Assembly (NCBI GenBank): GCA_029781135.1
Contig: JAKOXH010000026.1
Coordinates: 1-64,000, forward strand
Reading direction: 5' to 3'
DNA: 64,000 nt
DNA from: Planctomycetota bacterium
GTDB taxonomy: Bacteria > Planctomycetota > Planctomycetia > Pirellulales > Lacipirellulaceae
Below, one piece after another: positions 1-9,339 of the stretch. The first letter of the stretch is position 1; the number at the start of each line of letters is the position of its first letter. The notes beneath the pieces are model-generated. The model was given only the letters and a program-made list of their open reading frames with translations. It searched no databases and was not told the origin of the DNA. The position numbers were made by a program, and so were the translations under genes.

Positions 1-664
1 GAGCGACTGCTCCAGCAGACACGGACCAGTAAACACAAAATCTACAGTGTCCACGCTCCCGAGGTGGAGTGCATCGCGAAAGGCAAAGCGCACCAGCGCT
101 ACGAGTTCGGCTGCAAGGCCAGCGTGGCCACTACCAGCCAGAGCAATTGGATCGTCGGCACGCAGGCGCTCGACGGCAATCCTTACGACGGACACACGCT
201 CCGCGGCGCGATCGCCCAAGTCGAGCGGCTGACGGGCCACACGCCGACGGACGTGATGGTGGACCAAGGCTATCGAGGACACGGTTACACAGGCTCGGCC
301 AGCGTGCACGTCGTCCGCTCGATTCCCAAACGAGTGACGCGCGCCGTGCGCCGGATGCTCAAACGCCGGGCAGCCATCGAGCCCACGATCGGCCACATGA
401 AAGGTGACAACCGCATGAACCGCAACTATCTTACCGGTCAAGAAGGTGACCGCATCAACGCCCTGCTCGCCGCCGCCGGCTACAACCTCCGCAAGCTGCT
501 GCGGTGGCTTGTGCTTGCGCCCATTTTCTGGCTCTGGTGCCGGCTCACTGCTACGATTGTCACTCAAGTCACACCACAATCTCGTCTCGATGTGCTTGAA
601 CCCGTGCCCGTGGGAACCCCAAAATCACGATCACCCCGACCGAAGCGTATTTTTCAGGGACGAC
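1..664 (+). mobile_element. Right end of an IS5-type insertion sequence
   Basis: The right boundary is inferred from the terminus-like TTTTTCAGGGACGAC at about 650-664, just after the transposase tail. The left end is outside the window, so the terminal inverted repeat and target duplication cannot be confirmed. Confidence 0.5.
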
Positions 665-708
665 TAACTACAATGGCTCGACTAGCGCGACGGCGCTGGC
701 CACATTGA
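1..708 (+). CDS. IS5-type DDE transposase, C-terminal part (5' end outside window)
   Basis: Catalyses cut-and-paste movement of its insertion sequence. The frame is already open at base 1, so the start and first catalytic Asp lie to the left. The second Asp is seen in VMVDQGYRGH (about residue 88) and the Glu in RRAAIEPTIGHMK (about residue 127). The tail motif NALLAAAGYNLRKLL is typical of the IS5 group. The frame stays open to 708, but the run TTTTTCAGGGACGAC near 650-664 resembles an IS end, so the last codons are probably flanking DNA. Whether the copy is intact cannot be told from this half. Confidence 0.85.
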   Translation, partial: ERLLQQTRTSKHKIYSVHAPEVECIAKGKAHQRYEFGCKASVATTSQSNWIVGTQALDGNPYDGHTLRGAIAQVERLTGHTPTDVMVDQGYRGHGYTGSASVHVVRSIPKRVTRAVRRMLKRRAAIEPTIGHMKGDNRMNRNYLTGQEGDRINALLAAAGYNLRKLLRWLVLAPIFWLWCRLTATIVTQVTPQSRLDVLEPVPVGTPKSRSPRPKRIFQGRLTTMARLARRRWPH

Positions 709-1219
709 CCAATGCGTGGGCCGCATTGGTCGTCCCGCTCGACCCTGGGGATTCGCCCTGGCCGAGCCTTCACACCGTCGCGTATGGCAACTCAGGACCG
801 AAAACGTTAGGCGTGGACATTTTGATGGAATCCCGCAGCTTGGGCATCGGGACGACCAATCCGCTGTCGAATCTGACGCCACTGACGAACGACGACTTTG
901 GCACGCGGCAATTCTTGTGCCCGAGCGCGGTGCCGGAATCGCGGCTCTTCTTCGTTGTAGTGGCGGGGATTTTCGCGGTACAGTACGCGGCGCGGACCTT
1001 GCGGCAAATGGTCCGCCAGGTTCTGGGCGCGCTGGCTTGGATGCGCGGCATGGCGGACTGATTATTGAGGTTCAGGTTGCGAAACGAATGTCGGCCTCCG
1101 TCGCCGTTGGCTCCGGGTTAAACATCCTCCCCTCGTTTCAACCCGAACCGGCGGCAAGGCCGTGCCATGTGTAACCTGAGCCTCATCGCAGCGTTGTGGG
1201 GGCCGATCGACACCGGCGG
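709..1219. other. Decayed coding remnant next to the IS, no intact gene
   Basis: About 500 bases without a credible complete gene. One plus frame open from about 615 to 1061 reads like real protein up to about 960 (for example TNAWAALVVPLDPGD and PLSNLTPLTNDDFGTRQ) and then changes character. It has no start codon of its own and no family I recognise. It may be the stump of a gene broken by the IS. Bases 1098-1123 hold one arm of a dispersed repeat (CGTCGCCGTTGGCTCCGGGT) that recurs as an inverted pair at 14457-14527. Confidence 0.35.
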
Positions 1220-2428
1220 TTACCGACGGCTACGTGAGCGCGGGGAGGCGCTTCTTGTGGAACCAGTACGGGCCAAACTCCCGTGTCGCATCGGTCCATA
1301 GGTCTTGCGAATATCCAGGTCGATTTTGGTCTCGTTTTTCGCAATGTACTCACTGAGTTTGCGACGCTGCTTTGCTGAAAGTTCACGGTCTCCCTCAAGT
1401 GGCTGCAAAGTCGGCCATTCAAGTCTAGTGAACAAACTCTCTGGGGGCATATAGAGATGAATGTGTGGCGGCGGATGGTCGTTACTGAAAACCTGCACTT
1501 GCATTCCATTCCATTTTGGAAACGCTTTGGATACCCGAACTTTTGACACATCGAGCACGAAATACACGGGCGGTCTTGATCGCATCGAATCGAAGAGAAA
1601 CTCTGCCGGTTGACGGGGGGAATGGGTCGGAACTTCGCTCAACATGTATTGACTCGCAAGCCGGCACCCCGCGGCAAATTTGACCGGCGAAATCCAACGT
1701 TCAAAGTCGCAGTAACCTGGCCCTTGGGATTTCATCCAGACTGTTACTCGGCTGGGAATCGGTGACTTGGCTTTCTTGATAGGACGATAGGCCGTTGCGT
1801 TCGCAAGTGCCTCCTCATGGGCGGCCGCAAAGCCATTCGAGAAATATGGATCGTACAGCCGATAGCCGACGACTACCTCGGCTCGCGCACATGCCACCTC
1901 CGCCTGAAAATGGAATCGTTCGTGGTCGAATAGCAAACAACGCGCTTTTTGAAGAATCCAAGTGTCGCTCGGAGACAGTGCCGCTCCCTTAATGATTGTG
2001 GCTGCGAAGAGGATTCCGCTTTCGCGGATGTAGACTCCCCAGTTCGCGCCGTAAAGATGGAATGGCAAGTAGTACGCCAGCACGTCGATTGGTGGATTCG
2101 GTCCTACATCGCGTGGTATATCGTTCGTCGAAATCTCCTGCTCGATGGTGAGCGTCATGCTACCGTCGTCGCGAAATACTAGGCTGTGACCGTCGCGAGA
2201 CACAAGTTCACTATCGCGGGCAGCAACATCGAGCAGAACGGAATCGGTGATCCACGGAGGCACCGGCGGTCGCTCCACTGGAATTGCGTTTGGATCATCG
2301 CCAGGAATTCGTTCCACGCGCGGCCGGCCGGTCTGTGGCTCGCGGTGAGGCTCTCGGGGGCGCTGCCGCTCCGCAGTTGGCGACAAATCGAGTTGCCGCA
2401 CAAATGTGACAAGTTCGTCTAATCGCAT
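1220..2428 (-). CDS. DUF4160-domain protein with an HExxH (metallopeptidase-like) region
   Basis: A 402-residue protein starting MRLDELVTFVRQ. This ATG is preceded at 8 bases by GGAG, which favours it over an in-frame start 19 codons earlier. Residues 169-173 read HERFH, a zincin-type HExxH, and HEEALANA follows about 31 residues later and could supply a third ligand. The C-terminal part (about residues 300-375, with NDHPPPHIHLYMPP) matches DUF4160, a small domain often found in toxin-antitoxin-like pairs. The tail is Ser/Arg-rich. The gene stands alone beside an IS and is less GC-rich than its neighbours. The peptidase role is inference; the DUF4160 match is fairly secure. Confidence 0.6.
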   Translation of the reverse strand: MRLDELVTFVRQLDLSPTAERQRPREPHREPQTGRPRVERIPGDDPNAIPVERPPVPPWITDSVLLDVAARDSELVSRDGHSLVFRDDGSMTLTIEQEISTNDIPRDVGPNPPIDVLAYYLPFHLYGANWGVYIRESGILFAATIIKGAALSPSDTWILQKARCLLFDHERFHFQAEVACARAEVVVGYRLYDPYFSNGFAAAHEEALANATAYRPIKKAKSPIPSRVTVWMKSQGPGYCDFERWISPVKFAAGCRLASQYMLSEVPTHSPRQPAEFLFDSMRSRPPVYFVLDVSKVRVSKAFPKWNGMQVQVFSNDHPPPHIHLYMPPESLFTRLEWPTLQPLEGDRELSAKQRRKLSEYIAKNETKIDLDIRKTYGPMRHGSLARTGSTRSASPRSRSRR

Positions 2429-2709
2429 TGAAACTGCTCCAAGTAACTCGATTTGGATCTTTGCTCGGCCAATAGATCGGGTCAATCAGGACACCTTGAA
2501 TAGCCAAAGGTTCGGGCCGGTAGTGGCCAAAGAAAATGGCGCATCAGCTGAACGGAAGGAGTAGTTTCGGGACCGCTTTCCTTGGCATTTTGGCGGCAAC
2601 ATGACCCGCAGAGAACATTTCTTCGGTGACAACGATGTGCATCATCGGTTCGCGGAGTCGGCGAATTGATTCGAGTTGCCCGGCCGAAACGGCCGGACTA
2701 TGGATCGCC

Positions 2710-3444
2710 CTACGGCAGCTCGCGGAGGCGGATGTTCTTGAACTCGACCGGTGCGCCTTCCGCTTCGAGGCAGAGGTAGCCGGTGTGGGGTTCGCAGTTC
2801 TGGCCGCCGGAAACTTCCTCGCCGTTGACCCACAGGCGGATGTCGCCGTTGATCGCCCGGACGTAGTAGTGGTTCCACTCGTTGATGCCTTTGCTCAGGT
2901 TCTTGCGCGGGAAGCTGCGATCGCCCGATGGCGACACCGGCGGGTACGGCTTGATCTTGGCGGTGCCGACGCTGAACACATCGCCATTGGTCGTAAACCA
3001 ATCGCTTTTCTTGCCGTGCTCCTTCACCCATTGATCGGCATAGCCGTGGTCGAGCACCTGCACTTCGATGCCGCACTTGGGCAAGTTGCCGGGCTTCAGG
3101 CCTTTGAGCGAATCGGGCGACGTCCACACGAAGATGCCGGAGTTGCCGCCTGATTGCTTGTGCTTCCATTGGGCCACGAGTTCGAAGTTAGTGTACTGCT
3201 TTTGCGAGCGCGAAACACCCACCGGCTTGCCGGTGCAATACACGGTGCCATCTTTCCAGGTCCAGGTATCGGGTGCGCCGTTGACCGGCGTGAAGTCTTT
3301 TTCGCCCAGTGGTTGCCAGCCGAGGCCCGTGCCGTCGATGAATGCTTTTGGCAACGAGGCGGCTGGCTCGTCCTCAGCAAAGACGGCTGCCGGGAGCATC
3401 AGTAAGCCCATCAGAAGCCCAAAGCCACAGATCAGTTTGCTCAT
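2710..3444 (-). CDS. Secreted DUF1080 (3-keto-disaccharide hydrolase) family protein
   Basis: A 244-residue protein with a clear Sec signal peptide (MSKLICGFGLLMGLLMLPAAVFA) followed by one DUF1080 domain, a concanavalin-like jelly roll. Recognisable blocks are TWTWKDGTVYCTGKPVG, NFELVAQWKH, GNSGIFVWTS and GIEVQVLDHG, ending near VEFKNIRLRELP. The family acts on 3-keto-glycosides and is strongly expanded in Planctomycetes, where it probably takes part in polysaccharide use outside the cytoplasm. The substrate is not evident. It stands alone and points away from the DUF1549/DUF1501 pair to its right. Confidence 0.85.
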   Translation of the reverse strand: MSKLICGFGLLMGLLMLPAAVFAEDEPAASLPKAFIDGTGLGWQPLGEKDFTPVNGAPDTWTWKDGTVYCTGKPVGVSRSQKQYTNFELVAQWKHKQSGGNSGIFVWTSPDSLKGLKPGNLPKCGIEVQVLDHGYADQWVKEHGKKSDWFTTNGDVFSVGTAKIKPYPPVSPSGDRSFPRKNLSKGINEWNHYYVRAINGDIRLWVNGEEVSGGQNCEPHTGYLCLEAEGAPVEFKNIRLRELP

Positions 3445-3833
3445 ATTTCGCCTCTATTTCGATTTGGAGGTTGGACCATTGCTGCACAGACAACGGATAT
3501 ATTGTCGGGGCTATTGTGTCAAGCATTGAGGCCGCGAGCTCTGCACCAGGCGGCGTGTGGAATTCGGACGCCTTGAATTAGCGGAACCGGCGTTTTGACG
3601 GCTATTTGTCAATTTCCCGCATACTTCACGCGAGTCGGCGAAGCAAATGGCTGACGCAATACGATGGCGGGATTAAACTAAGGACCTATCCCAAAATCGT
3701 TTCATAGAGGGGAACAGGCACATTTTGCTCCGAAGACTCCGCAAAATGAGCCAGTCCCCGTCGATTTTGGGATAGGTCCTAAGCGAGTCGGCTTCTCTTG
3801 GCCTTTCGTGAACTTCGACGTGGCGTGCCATCC
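3445..3833. other. Divergent intergenic region with a palindromic element
   Basis: Gap between the divergently transcribed DUF1080 and DUF1549 genes, so both promoters should lie here. The only clear structure is the 100-base palindrome at 3681-3780. I see no convincing promoter motif. Confidence 0.5.
3681..3780. repeat. 100-bp near-perfect palindromic element
   Basis: Outer arms AGGACCTATCCCAAAATCG (3681-3699) and its exact reverse complement (3762-3780). Nested inner arms (GGGGAAC...CATTTTGC and GCAAAATG...GTCCCC) extend the pairing almost to the centre. It sits about 50 bases before the DUF1549/1553 start. Confidence 0.85.
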
Positions 3834-6260
3834 ATGGTGCGAGGCATCGTAATTCGAGTTGGCATCATTCTCCTGCTGGCGGCGGGTTCGGTTGCCGCCA
3901 CTGGGGCTAATGCGCCGCTCAATTTCACGCGCGATGTGAAGCCGATTCTCGCGCGCCGCTGCTTCGCCTGCCACGGCGCGAGCAAGCATGAAGGTGGCCT
4001 GCGATTGGATAACGCGGAGTCAGCAGTTGCGGCCCTCGATTCGGGCGAGCACGCGATCGTGCCGGGCGATGTCGAGCAGAGCGCGCTTATTGCGCGGGTG
4101 ACGACGGCCGACGAAGCGGAACGGATGCCACCGGAAGGGAAGCCGCTCGCTTCGCAAGAGGTCGAAACACTTAAGCGTTGGATCAAATCGGGTGCGGCGT
4201 ATCAGAAGCACTGGGCCTTCGTGCCACCGGAACGGCATGCGCCACCGGACGTGAAGAACAAGTTGTGGGTCGTGAATCCGATTGATGCGTTCGTGCTTGC
4301 CAAGCTGGAACAGGCGGGCTTTGAGCCGGCAGCAGCGGCCGACAAGCGGACGCTGGCCCGCCGCGCGTATTTTGGCGTAACGGGCCTGCCGCCGACGAAC
4401 GAACAGTTGCAGGCGTTTCTTGATGACAGCGCGCCGGAGGCCTGGCCGCGGCTCGTCGATACGTTGCTTGCTTCGCCCCATTTCGGCGAACAATGGGCGC
4501 GGCATTGGCTCGACTTGGTGCGTTTTGCCGAAACGAATAGCTTTGAACGCGATGGCCTCAAGCCCAACGCCTGGCGTTACCGCGATTACGTCATTCGTTC
4601 GCTCAACGAAGACAAGCCGTACGATCAGTTCATTCGCGAGCAGCTTGCGGGCGACGAGTTGGAAAAGATAACAAACGATTCGATGATCGCCACGGCGTAT
4701 TACCGGCTCGGCACGTGGGATGATGAGCCGGCCGATCCGCAGCAGGCGCGGTACGATGAGTTCGACGATATCCTTTCCACGACCGGCCAGGCGTTTCTAG
4801 GGCTGACGATCGGCTGTGCCCGTTGCCACGATCACAAAATCGATCCGCTGACGCAAAGTGATTATTACGGCTTACTCGCATTCTTCGCCGACGTAACGCC
4901 TTATGCCGATACAAGTGAGCGTGACCCCATGCGATTCAGCCAATGGGACATGTCCACGCCCGAGGAGCGTGCCCGCCGGGCGGCGCTGCGCAAGAAAGCG
5001 GATGACATTCGCGCCGAATCGCGGGCCATTGAGGAGGTGGGCGTCCAGCGGATGTCGGCGGCGGATCAGGAAGTGGCCCGCACGCCCGACCGGACTGCGC
5101 TGCTGCAAAATAAGCTCGAACGTCACCTCAATGTTTCCGAATGGACGCAGTACCAGGAGATCAACAAGCGGCTCGCGGCCGCGCTCGAGGAGATCAAGAA
5201 TCAGCCGCCGCCTGATTCGGCGCTGGCGCTGGCGATGTGCGAGCCGCATCCGCAGCCGACGCACATTCTAATGCGGGGGAGTGCTCATGCACCGGGCGAT
5301 GTGGTGGAACCGCATTTTCCCGCGATCTTCGGCGACGCGATACCGAAAATTCCGGCAGCCGCCGCGGATGCCCGCTCGGCCGGTCGGCGGCGCGTGCTGG
5401 CGGAATGGATCACATCGCCGCGCAATATGCTGACTGCCCGCGTGATGGTGAATCGCGTGTGGCAACATTATTTCGGCCGGGGGTTGGTGCGCTCGACCAA
5501 CAACTTTGGCGAATTGGGCACACCGCCGACACACCCGGAACTGCTTGATTTTTTGGCGCTGTGGCTCGTCGATCACAACTGGCAATTGAAACCGTTGCAC
5601 CGGTTGATTTTGACTTCGAACACGTATCAGATGTCGTCGACAGCCAACGAACGCGCATTGGCCGCCGATCCCACGAATGACTTGCTGTGGCGATTTGATC
5701 CGCGGCGGTTGAGTGCCGAGGAACTTCACGACGCGACGCTGGTCGCCACGGGGCAGTTCAATCCGAAGATGTTTGGGCCGGGGTTCTACCCGACGCTTTC
5801 GAAAGAAGTGCTGGCGACCCAATCGCGGCCGGGCGATGGCTGGGGGCAATCGCCGTCCGACGAACAGGCGCGCCGTAGCGTTTACATGCACTTGAAACGT
5901 TCGCTGTTGCCGCCGCTGCTGACGGCGTTTGATTTTCCCGACGTCGATGCCACGTGTGAAGCACGCTTCGTGACAACGCAACCGGGGCAGGCGCTGGCGA
6001 TGCTGCACAGTGAGTTTTTCAACGAACAGGCCGCCAAGCTGGCGGCACGCACTACTGCTGCGGCGGGGCGTGACCCGCAGGCCCAGGTGGCGCAGGCGAT
6101 TCGGTTCGCGCTCAATCGCCCCGCTACGAAAGATGAAGTCGCCGCCGGTCTCGAACTGATGGACCGGCTTACGAAACAGCATAACCTGAAGCCGGAAAAT
6201 GCGTTGCGCTACTGGTGCCTGACGGTGTTGAATTTGAATGAGTTTGTGTATTTGGACTAA
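3834..6260 (+). CDS. Planctomycete cytochrome c / DUF1549 / DUF1553 protein
   Basis: An 808-residue exported protein. An N-terminal signal (MVRGIVIRVGIILLLAAG) is followed by a PSCyt1 haem-binding motif CFACH at residues 43-47. A DUF1549 domain (from about 120, with HWLDLVRFAET and GLTIGCARCHDHKIDP) and a C-terminal DUF1553 domain (RVMVNRVWQHYFGRGLV, HPELLDFLA) follow. The CARCHDHK segment is a second possible haem site. The ATG at 3834 was chosen because the upstream in-frame start at 3798 is TTG and spoils the signal peptide. The spacer between the two DUFs is short for the family. It forms the usual pair with the DUF1501 gene downstream. The function of this Planctomycete pair is not established; a role in redox handling of sugars or sulfated glycans has been suggested. 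Confidence 0.9.
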   Translation: MVRGIVIRVGIILLLAAGSVAATGANAPLNFTRDVKPILARRCFACHGASKHEGGLRLDNAESAVAALDSGEHAIVPGDVEQSALIARVTTADEAERMPPEGKPLASQEVETLKRWIKSGAAYQKHWAFVPPERHAPPDVKNKLWVVNPIDAFVLAKLEQAGFEPAAAADKRTLARRAYFGVTGLPPTNEQLQAFLDDSAPEAWPRLVDTLLASPHFGEQWARHWLDLVRFAETNSFERDGLKPNAWRYRDYVIRSLNEDKPYDQFIREQLAGDELEKITNDSMIATAYYRLGTWDDEPADPQQARYDEFDDILSTTGQAFLGLTIGCARCHDHKIDPLTQSDYYGLLAFFADVTPYADTSERDPMRFSQWDMSTPEERARRAALRKKADDIRAESRAIEEVGVQRMSAADQEVARTPDRTALLQNKLERHLNVSEWTQYQEINKRLAAALEEIKNQPPPDSALALAMCEPHPQPTHILMRGSAHAPGDVVEPHFPAIFGDAIPKIPAAAADARSAGRRRVLAEWITSPRNMLTARVMVNRVWQHYFGRGLVRSTNNFGELGTPPTHPELLDFLALWLVDHNWQLKPLHRLILTSNTYQMSSTANERALAADPTNDLLWRFDPRRLSAEELHDATLVATGQFNPKMFGPGFYPTLSKEVLATQSRPGDGWGQSPSDEQARRSVYMHLKRSLLPPLLTAFDFPDVDATCEARFVTTQPGQALAMLHSEFFNEQAAKLAARTTAAAGRDPQAQVAQAIRFALNRPATKDEVAAGLELMDRLTKQHNLKPENALRYWCLTVLNLNEFVYLD

Positions 6261-6429
6261 CCACAAAGGACACAAAGGCAGAATGGCAAAATGGAAACCG
6301 CTAATCTGCGCTAATGGTTGCTAATCATCTTGAATTAACAGGTCGGTAGTCTGCTTCTTGTTAGCGACCTATTAGCGGCTATTAGCGGTTGAAAAAGGTC
6401 TTCCCGCCTGCCAGCAGATCGAGTTATTC

Positions 6430-7890
6430 ATGTCATCAACCAAACGGAATCGCGATTTTTGTGGCCGGACGCGGCGAGAGTTTTTGTGGGAGGCTGGCGG
6501 CGGGTTTGGGGCGGCGGCGCTCACGTCGTTGTTGTCGCTCGATGGATTCTTCTCGCGGCAAGCGGCTGCGGCGGCGGTCGCGAATCCGCTGATGCCGAAG
6601 CCATCGGCGCTACCCGCCAAGGCCAAGAGCGTGATTTACCTCTTCATGTATGGCGGGCCGAGCCACATCGATACGTTCGATTACAAGCCCCGCATGGTGG
6701 GCATGGACGGCAAGACAATCGCTGTGAAAACGTTCGGCCGCGGCGGGCACAAGAGCGAGGGGCGCATCGTCGAACCGCGGTGGAAGTTCCGCCAGCGTGG
6801 CGACTGCGGCAAATGGGTCAGCGATCTGTTTCCGTATCTCGGCGAGTGTGTCGATGACATCGCGTTCCTGCACTCGATGACGGCCGAGTCACCGATCCAC
6901 GGGTCGGGCCTATTGATGATGAACACGGGTAAGCTGCAAAGCGGTAGCCCGGCACTCGGCTCGTGGGTCAACTGGGGTCTTGGTTCACCCAACGATAACT
7001 TGCCTGGGTTCGTGGTGATGCTGGCCCGCGAGGGCGGCCCGATCAACGGGGCCAAGAATTGGTCGAGCGGCTACATGCCAGCCAGTTACGCCGGCACGAT
7101 CTTTCGCGCCACCGGTTCACCGATCAACGACCTTTCCTTGCCGGCGGGTACCACGCGCCCCATGGAACGCGATGTGCTCGATACGCTCGCCCGCTCGAAC
7201 GAAAGGCACCATGCGGCGCGGCCCGATCAATCGGAACTTGCGGCCCGCATTGCCACGTACGAGTTGTCGTACAAGATGCAGATGCACGCGCCCGAGGCGG
7301 TGGACATCAGCCAGGAAACCGAGGCCACGAAGCGGCTGTACGGCATTGACCGCGAACAAACCCGCGACTTCGGCACGCGCTGCCTGCTGGCTCGGCGGCT
7401 TGTCGAGCGCGGGGTGCGTTTTGTGCAGCTATACTCTGGCGGAGGCCACAACGACGACAATTGGGACGCCCACGGCGACCTGGTTGCGAACCATTCGCAT
7501 CATGCCGGCGCGACCGATCAGCCGATCGCCGCGTTGTTGAAAGACCTGAAGCAGCGTGGCTTGCTCGATGAAACGCTCGTCATTTGGGGCGGCGAGTTTG
7601 GCCGGCAGCCGACGGCCGAATATGGCCAGGGCACCGGCCGCGATCATAATTCGTATGGCTTCACGATGTGGATGGCCGGCGGCGGCCTCAAAGGCGGCGT
7701 GAGCGTGGGGGCGACGGATGAACTCGGTTCGGCGGCGGTCGAAAGCCCGTTCCATGTCAAACATGTTCACGCCACGGTGCTCGAGCAGCTTGGCCTCGAC
7801 CCTAACCGCCTGGCCTATTTCTATCGCGGCCTCGACCAGAAGCTCGTCGGCGTCGAGCCCGTGGAGCCGATTCGCGAGATCATCGCGTGA
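6430..7890 (+). CDS. Tat-exported DUF1501 protein
   Basis: A 486-residue protein with a twin-arginine signal (TRREFLW followed by a hydrophobic stretch), so it is exported folded, probably with metal bound. The body matches DUF1501, an alkaline-phosphatase/sulfatase-like fold: VIYLFMYGGPSHIDTFDYKP near the start, FVQLYSGGGHNDDNWDAHGD and LVIWGGEFGRQPTAE later, with His/Asp residues suited to metal binding. It follows the DUF1549/1553 gene by 170 bases, the standard two-gene arrangement in Planctomycetes. The gap holds GCTAAT/TTAGCG direct and inverted repeats (6300-6390). Substrate unknown. Confidence 0.9.
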   Translation: MSSTKRNRDFCGRTRREFLWEAGGGFGAAALTSLLSLDGFFSRQAAAAAVANPLMPKPSALPAKAKSVIYLFMYGGPSHIDTFDYKPRMVGMDGKTIAVKTFGRGGHKSEGRIVEPRWKFRQRGDCGKWVSDLFPYLGECVDDIAFLHSMTAESPIHGSGLLMMNTGKLQSGSPALGSWVNWGLGSPNDNLPGFVVMLAREGGPINGAKNWSSGYMPASYAGTIFRATGSPINDLSLPAGTTRPMERDVLDTLARSNERHHAARPDQSELAARIATYELSYKMQMHAPEAVDISQETEATKRLYGIDREQTRDFGTRCLLARRLVERGVRFVQLYSGGGHNDDNWDAHGDLVANHSHHAGATDQPIAALLKDLKQRGLLDETLVIWGGEFGRQPTAEYGQGTGRDHNSYGFTMWMAGGGLKGGVSVGATDELGSAAVESPFHVKHVHATVLEQLGLDPNRLAYFYRGLDQKLVGVEPVEPIREIIA

Positions 7891-8148
7891 TCGGGGCGTC
7901 TTGCTGGCGGCGTGGTTATGCCCCGACTTTATTTGTGAACGTGGTCCGACGTCACGGGTTGTTGCCCCGCAGGCCGGCAGTTGGTCGCACCGTCGGAATG
8001 CTAGCAGTTAGTATATACACACGTTCATTGTCGGCACTTATCTTCCAGCCAGCGCTGTATAGAATTACTACAGGCTGATATGCGCGTTTGCATTATCGGC
8101 TTACACGCATTTCTACGCATTGCTGCCGTAGTTGTACCGATTTTTGCC

Positions 8149-9075
8149 ATGCAACGCGAGCGTATCCACGAATTGAACACGACGCTGGAAAGGCGGATGC
8201 GTCGCGAGACCGCGACGGGTACCGAATTTTGGCTTGCGCGCGATTTGCAGAGCATATTCGGCTACGTGCACTGGGCGAACTTCGAGCGGGTGATCCACAA
8301 GGCCATGATGGCCTGCGAGGCGGCCGGGCACGCGGTCGACGATCATTTCTTACGGCTCGAAAAGATCGAGGACATATCGGCAAGAAGGTCGCTGAAAGTC
8401 ACTGATTACGCGCTGACGCGGTATGCCTGCTATCTTGTCGCCCAGAGTGCGGATGCCACCAAAGACCAAGTGGCTTTGGCGCGAAATTACTTTGCGTCGC
8501 CGGCAAACGAGCAGGACACGGTCGAAGGTCGAAGGGCGGACGCGGAGCGTATCGAGGCACGCCGCAAATTGAGCGAATCGGAGAAAGTGCTCTCCGGCCT
8601 AATCTACGAGCACGTTGAGGATGATGAGGGTTTCCGCCGCATTCGCACCAAAGGCGACCAGGCGTTGTTTGGGGGTGTCACAACGCGACAAATGAAACGG
8701 CGGCTACGCGTGCCCAAGGGCAGAGCCATGGCCGATTTTCTGCCGACGCTGACGATCAAGGCCAAAGACTTCGCCAACGAGATTACAAACTTCGATATCA
8801 AACGCGATTACTTGCATACCGAGGCACAGATCACCCGGGAGTATATCAAGAACAACCGCGAAATCCGCAAGGTGTTGGAACGGCGCAAGATCAAGCCGGA
8901 AGAATTGCCGGCGGCCGAGGATGTGAAAAAGGTCGAACGGCGGCTGTCAAAGGAAGACAAGAGCTTGCTCGAGCAAGCCAGGCGGTCCGTGCCGTCGCGG
9001 CAGCGACTTCTTATTCCCCTGACCGATGTGCAGCTGAGTGCCCACAACGGCATCGGACGACCACAAACGGCCTAA
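8149..9075 (+). CDS. dinD: DinD-like protein (DNA-damage-inducible protein D)
   Basis: A 308-residue homologue of E. coli DinD, an SOS-induced protein reported to oppose RecA filament activity. Matching blocks are TGTEFWLARDLQSIFGYVHWANF, the segment VIHKAMMACEAAGHAVDDHF, and LTRYACYLVAQSADATKDQVALARNYFA. The basic C-terminal half is helical. The frame is open with an ATG at 8080, but that extension is hydrophobic and unlike the family, so the ATG at 8149 is preferred; neither has a strong ribosome site. I see no LexA box that I can defend upstream. No neighbour suggests an operon. Confidence 0.75.
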   Translation: MQRERIHELNTTLERRMRRETATGTEFWLARDLQSIFGYVHWANFERVIHKAMMACEAAGHAVDDHFLRLEKIEDISARRSLKVTDYALTRYACYLVAQSADATKDQVALARNYFASPANEQDTVEGRRADAERIEARRKLSESEKVLSGLIYEHVEDDEGFRRIRTKGDQALFGGVTTRQMKRRLRVPKGRAMADFLPTLTIKAKDFANEITNFDIKRDYLHTEAQITREYIKNNREIRKVLERRKIKPEELPAAEDVKKVERRLSKEDKSLLEQARRSVPSRQRLLIPLTDVQLSAHNGIGRPQTA

Positions 9076-9339
9076 CGCGTCTTGCACTTTTTCTGGCCTC
9101 CGTTTTTCACGTTTGTGGCGGGCTTATTGAGGAAACGCGACCGCGCACTTCGTAATCTGCGGTAGCTAAAAAAACCTTGGCGGAGGTGGGCATTTTCGCG
9201 TATAGTGGTGCCACAGCCATGCCGCCGGCGAACCCACCCATGTGGTGCCATTGGATGTGTTAAGAACCCTAGTCGGGCAGAATAACTGGTTACACGCTGC
9301 CAAGCCCGAGCGAGAGCTAGTCGAGCGTCTCCCCCCATC

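Noticed and set aside
5268-6275. 335-codon minus frame under the DUF1553 part
   Set aside because: Antisense to a well-supported gene, Arg/Gln/His-rich, no family motifs.
8080-8148. N-terminal extension of the DinD-like protein as a signal peptide
   Set aside because: Hydrophobic stretch is outside the DinD family and DinD is a cytoplasmic DNA-repair protein; start moved to 8149.
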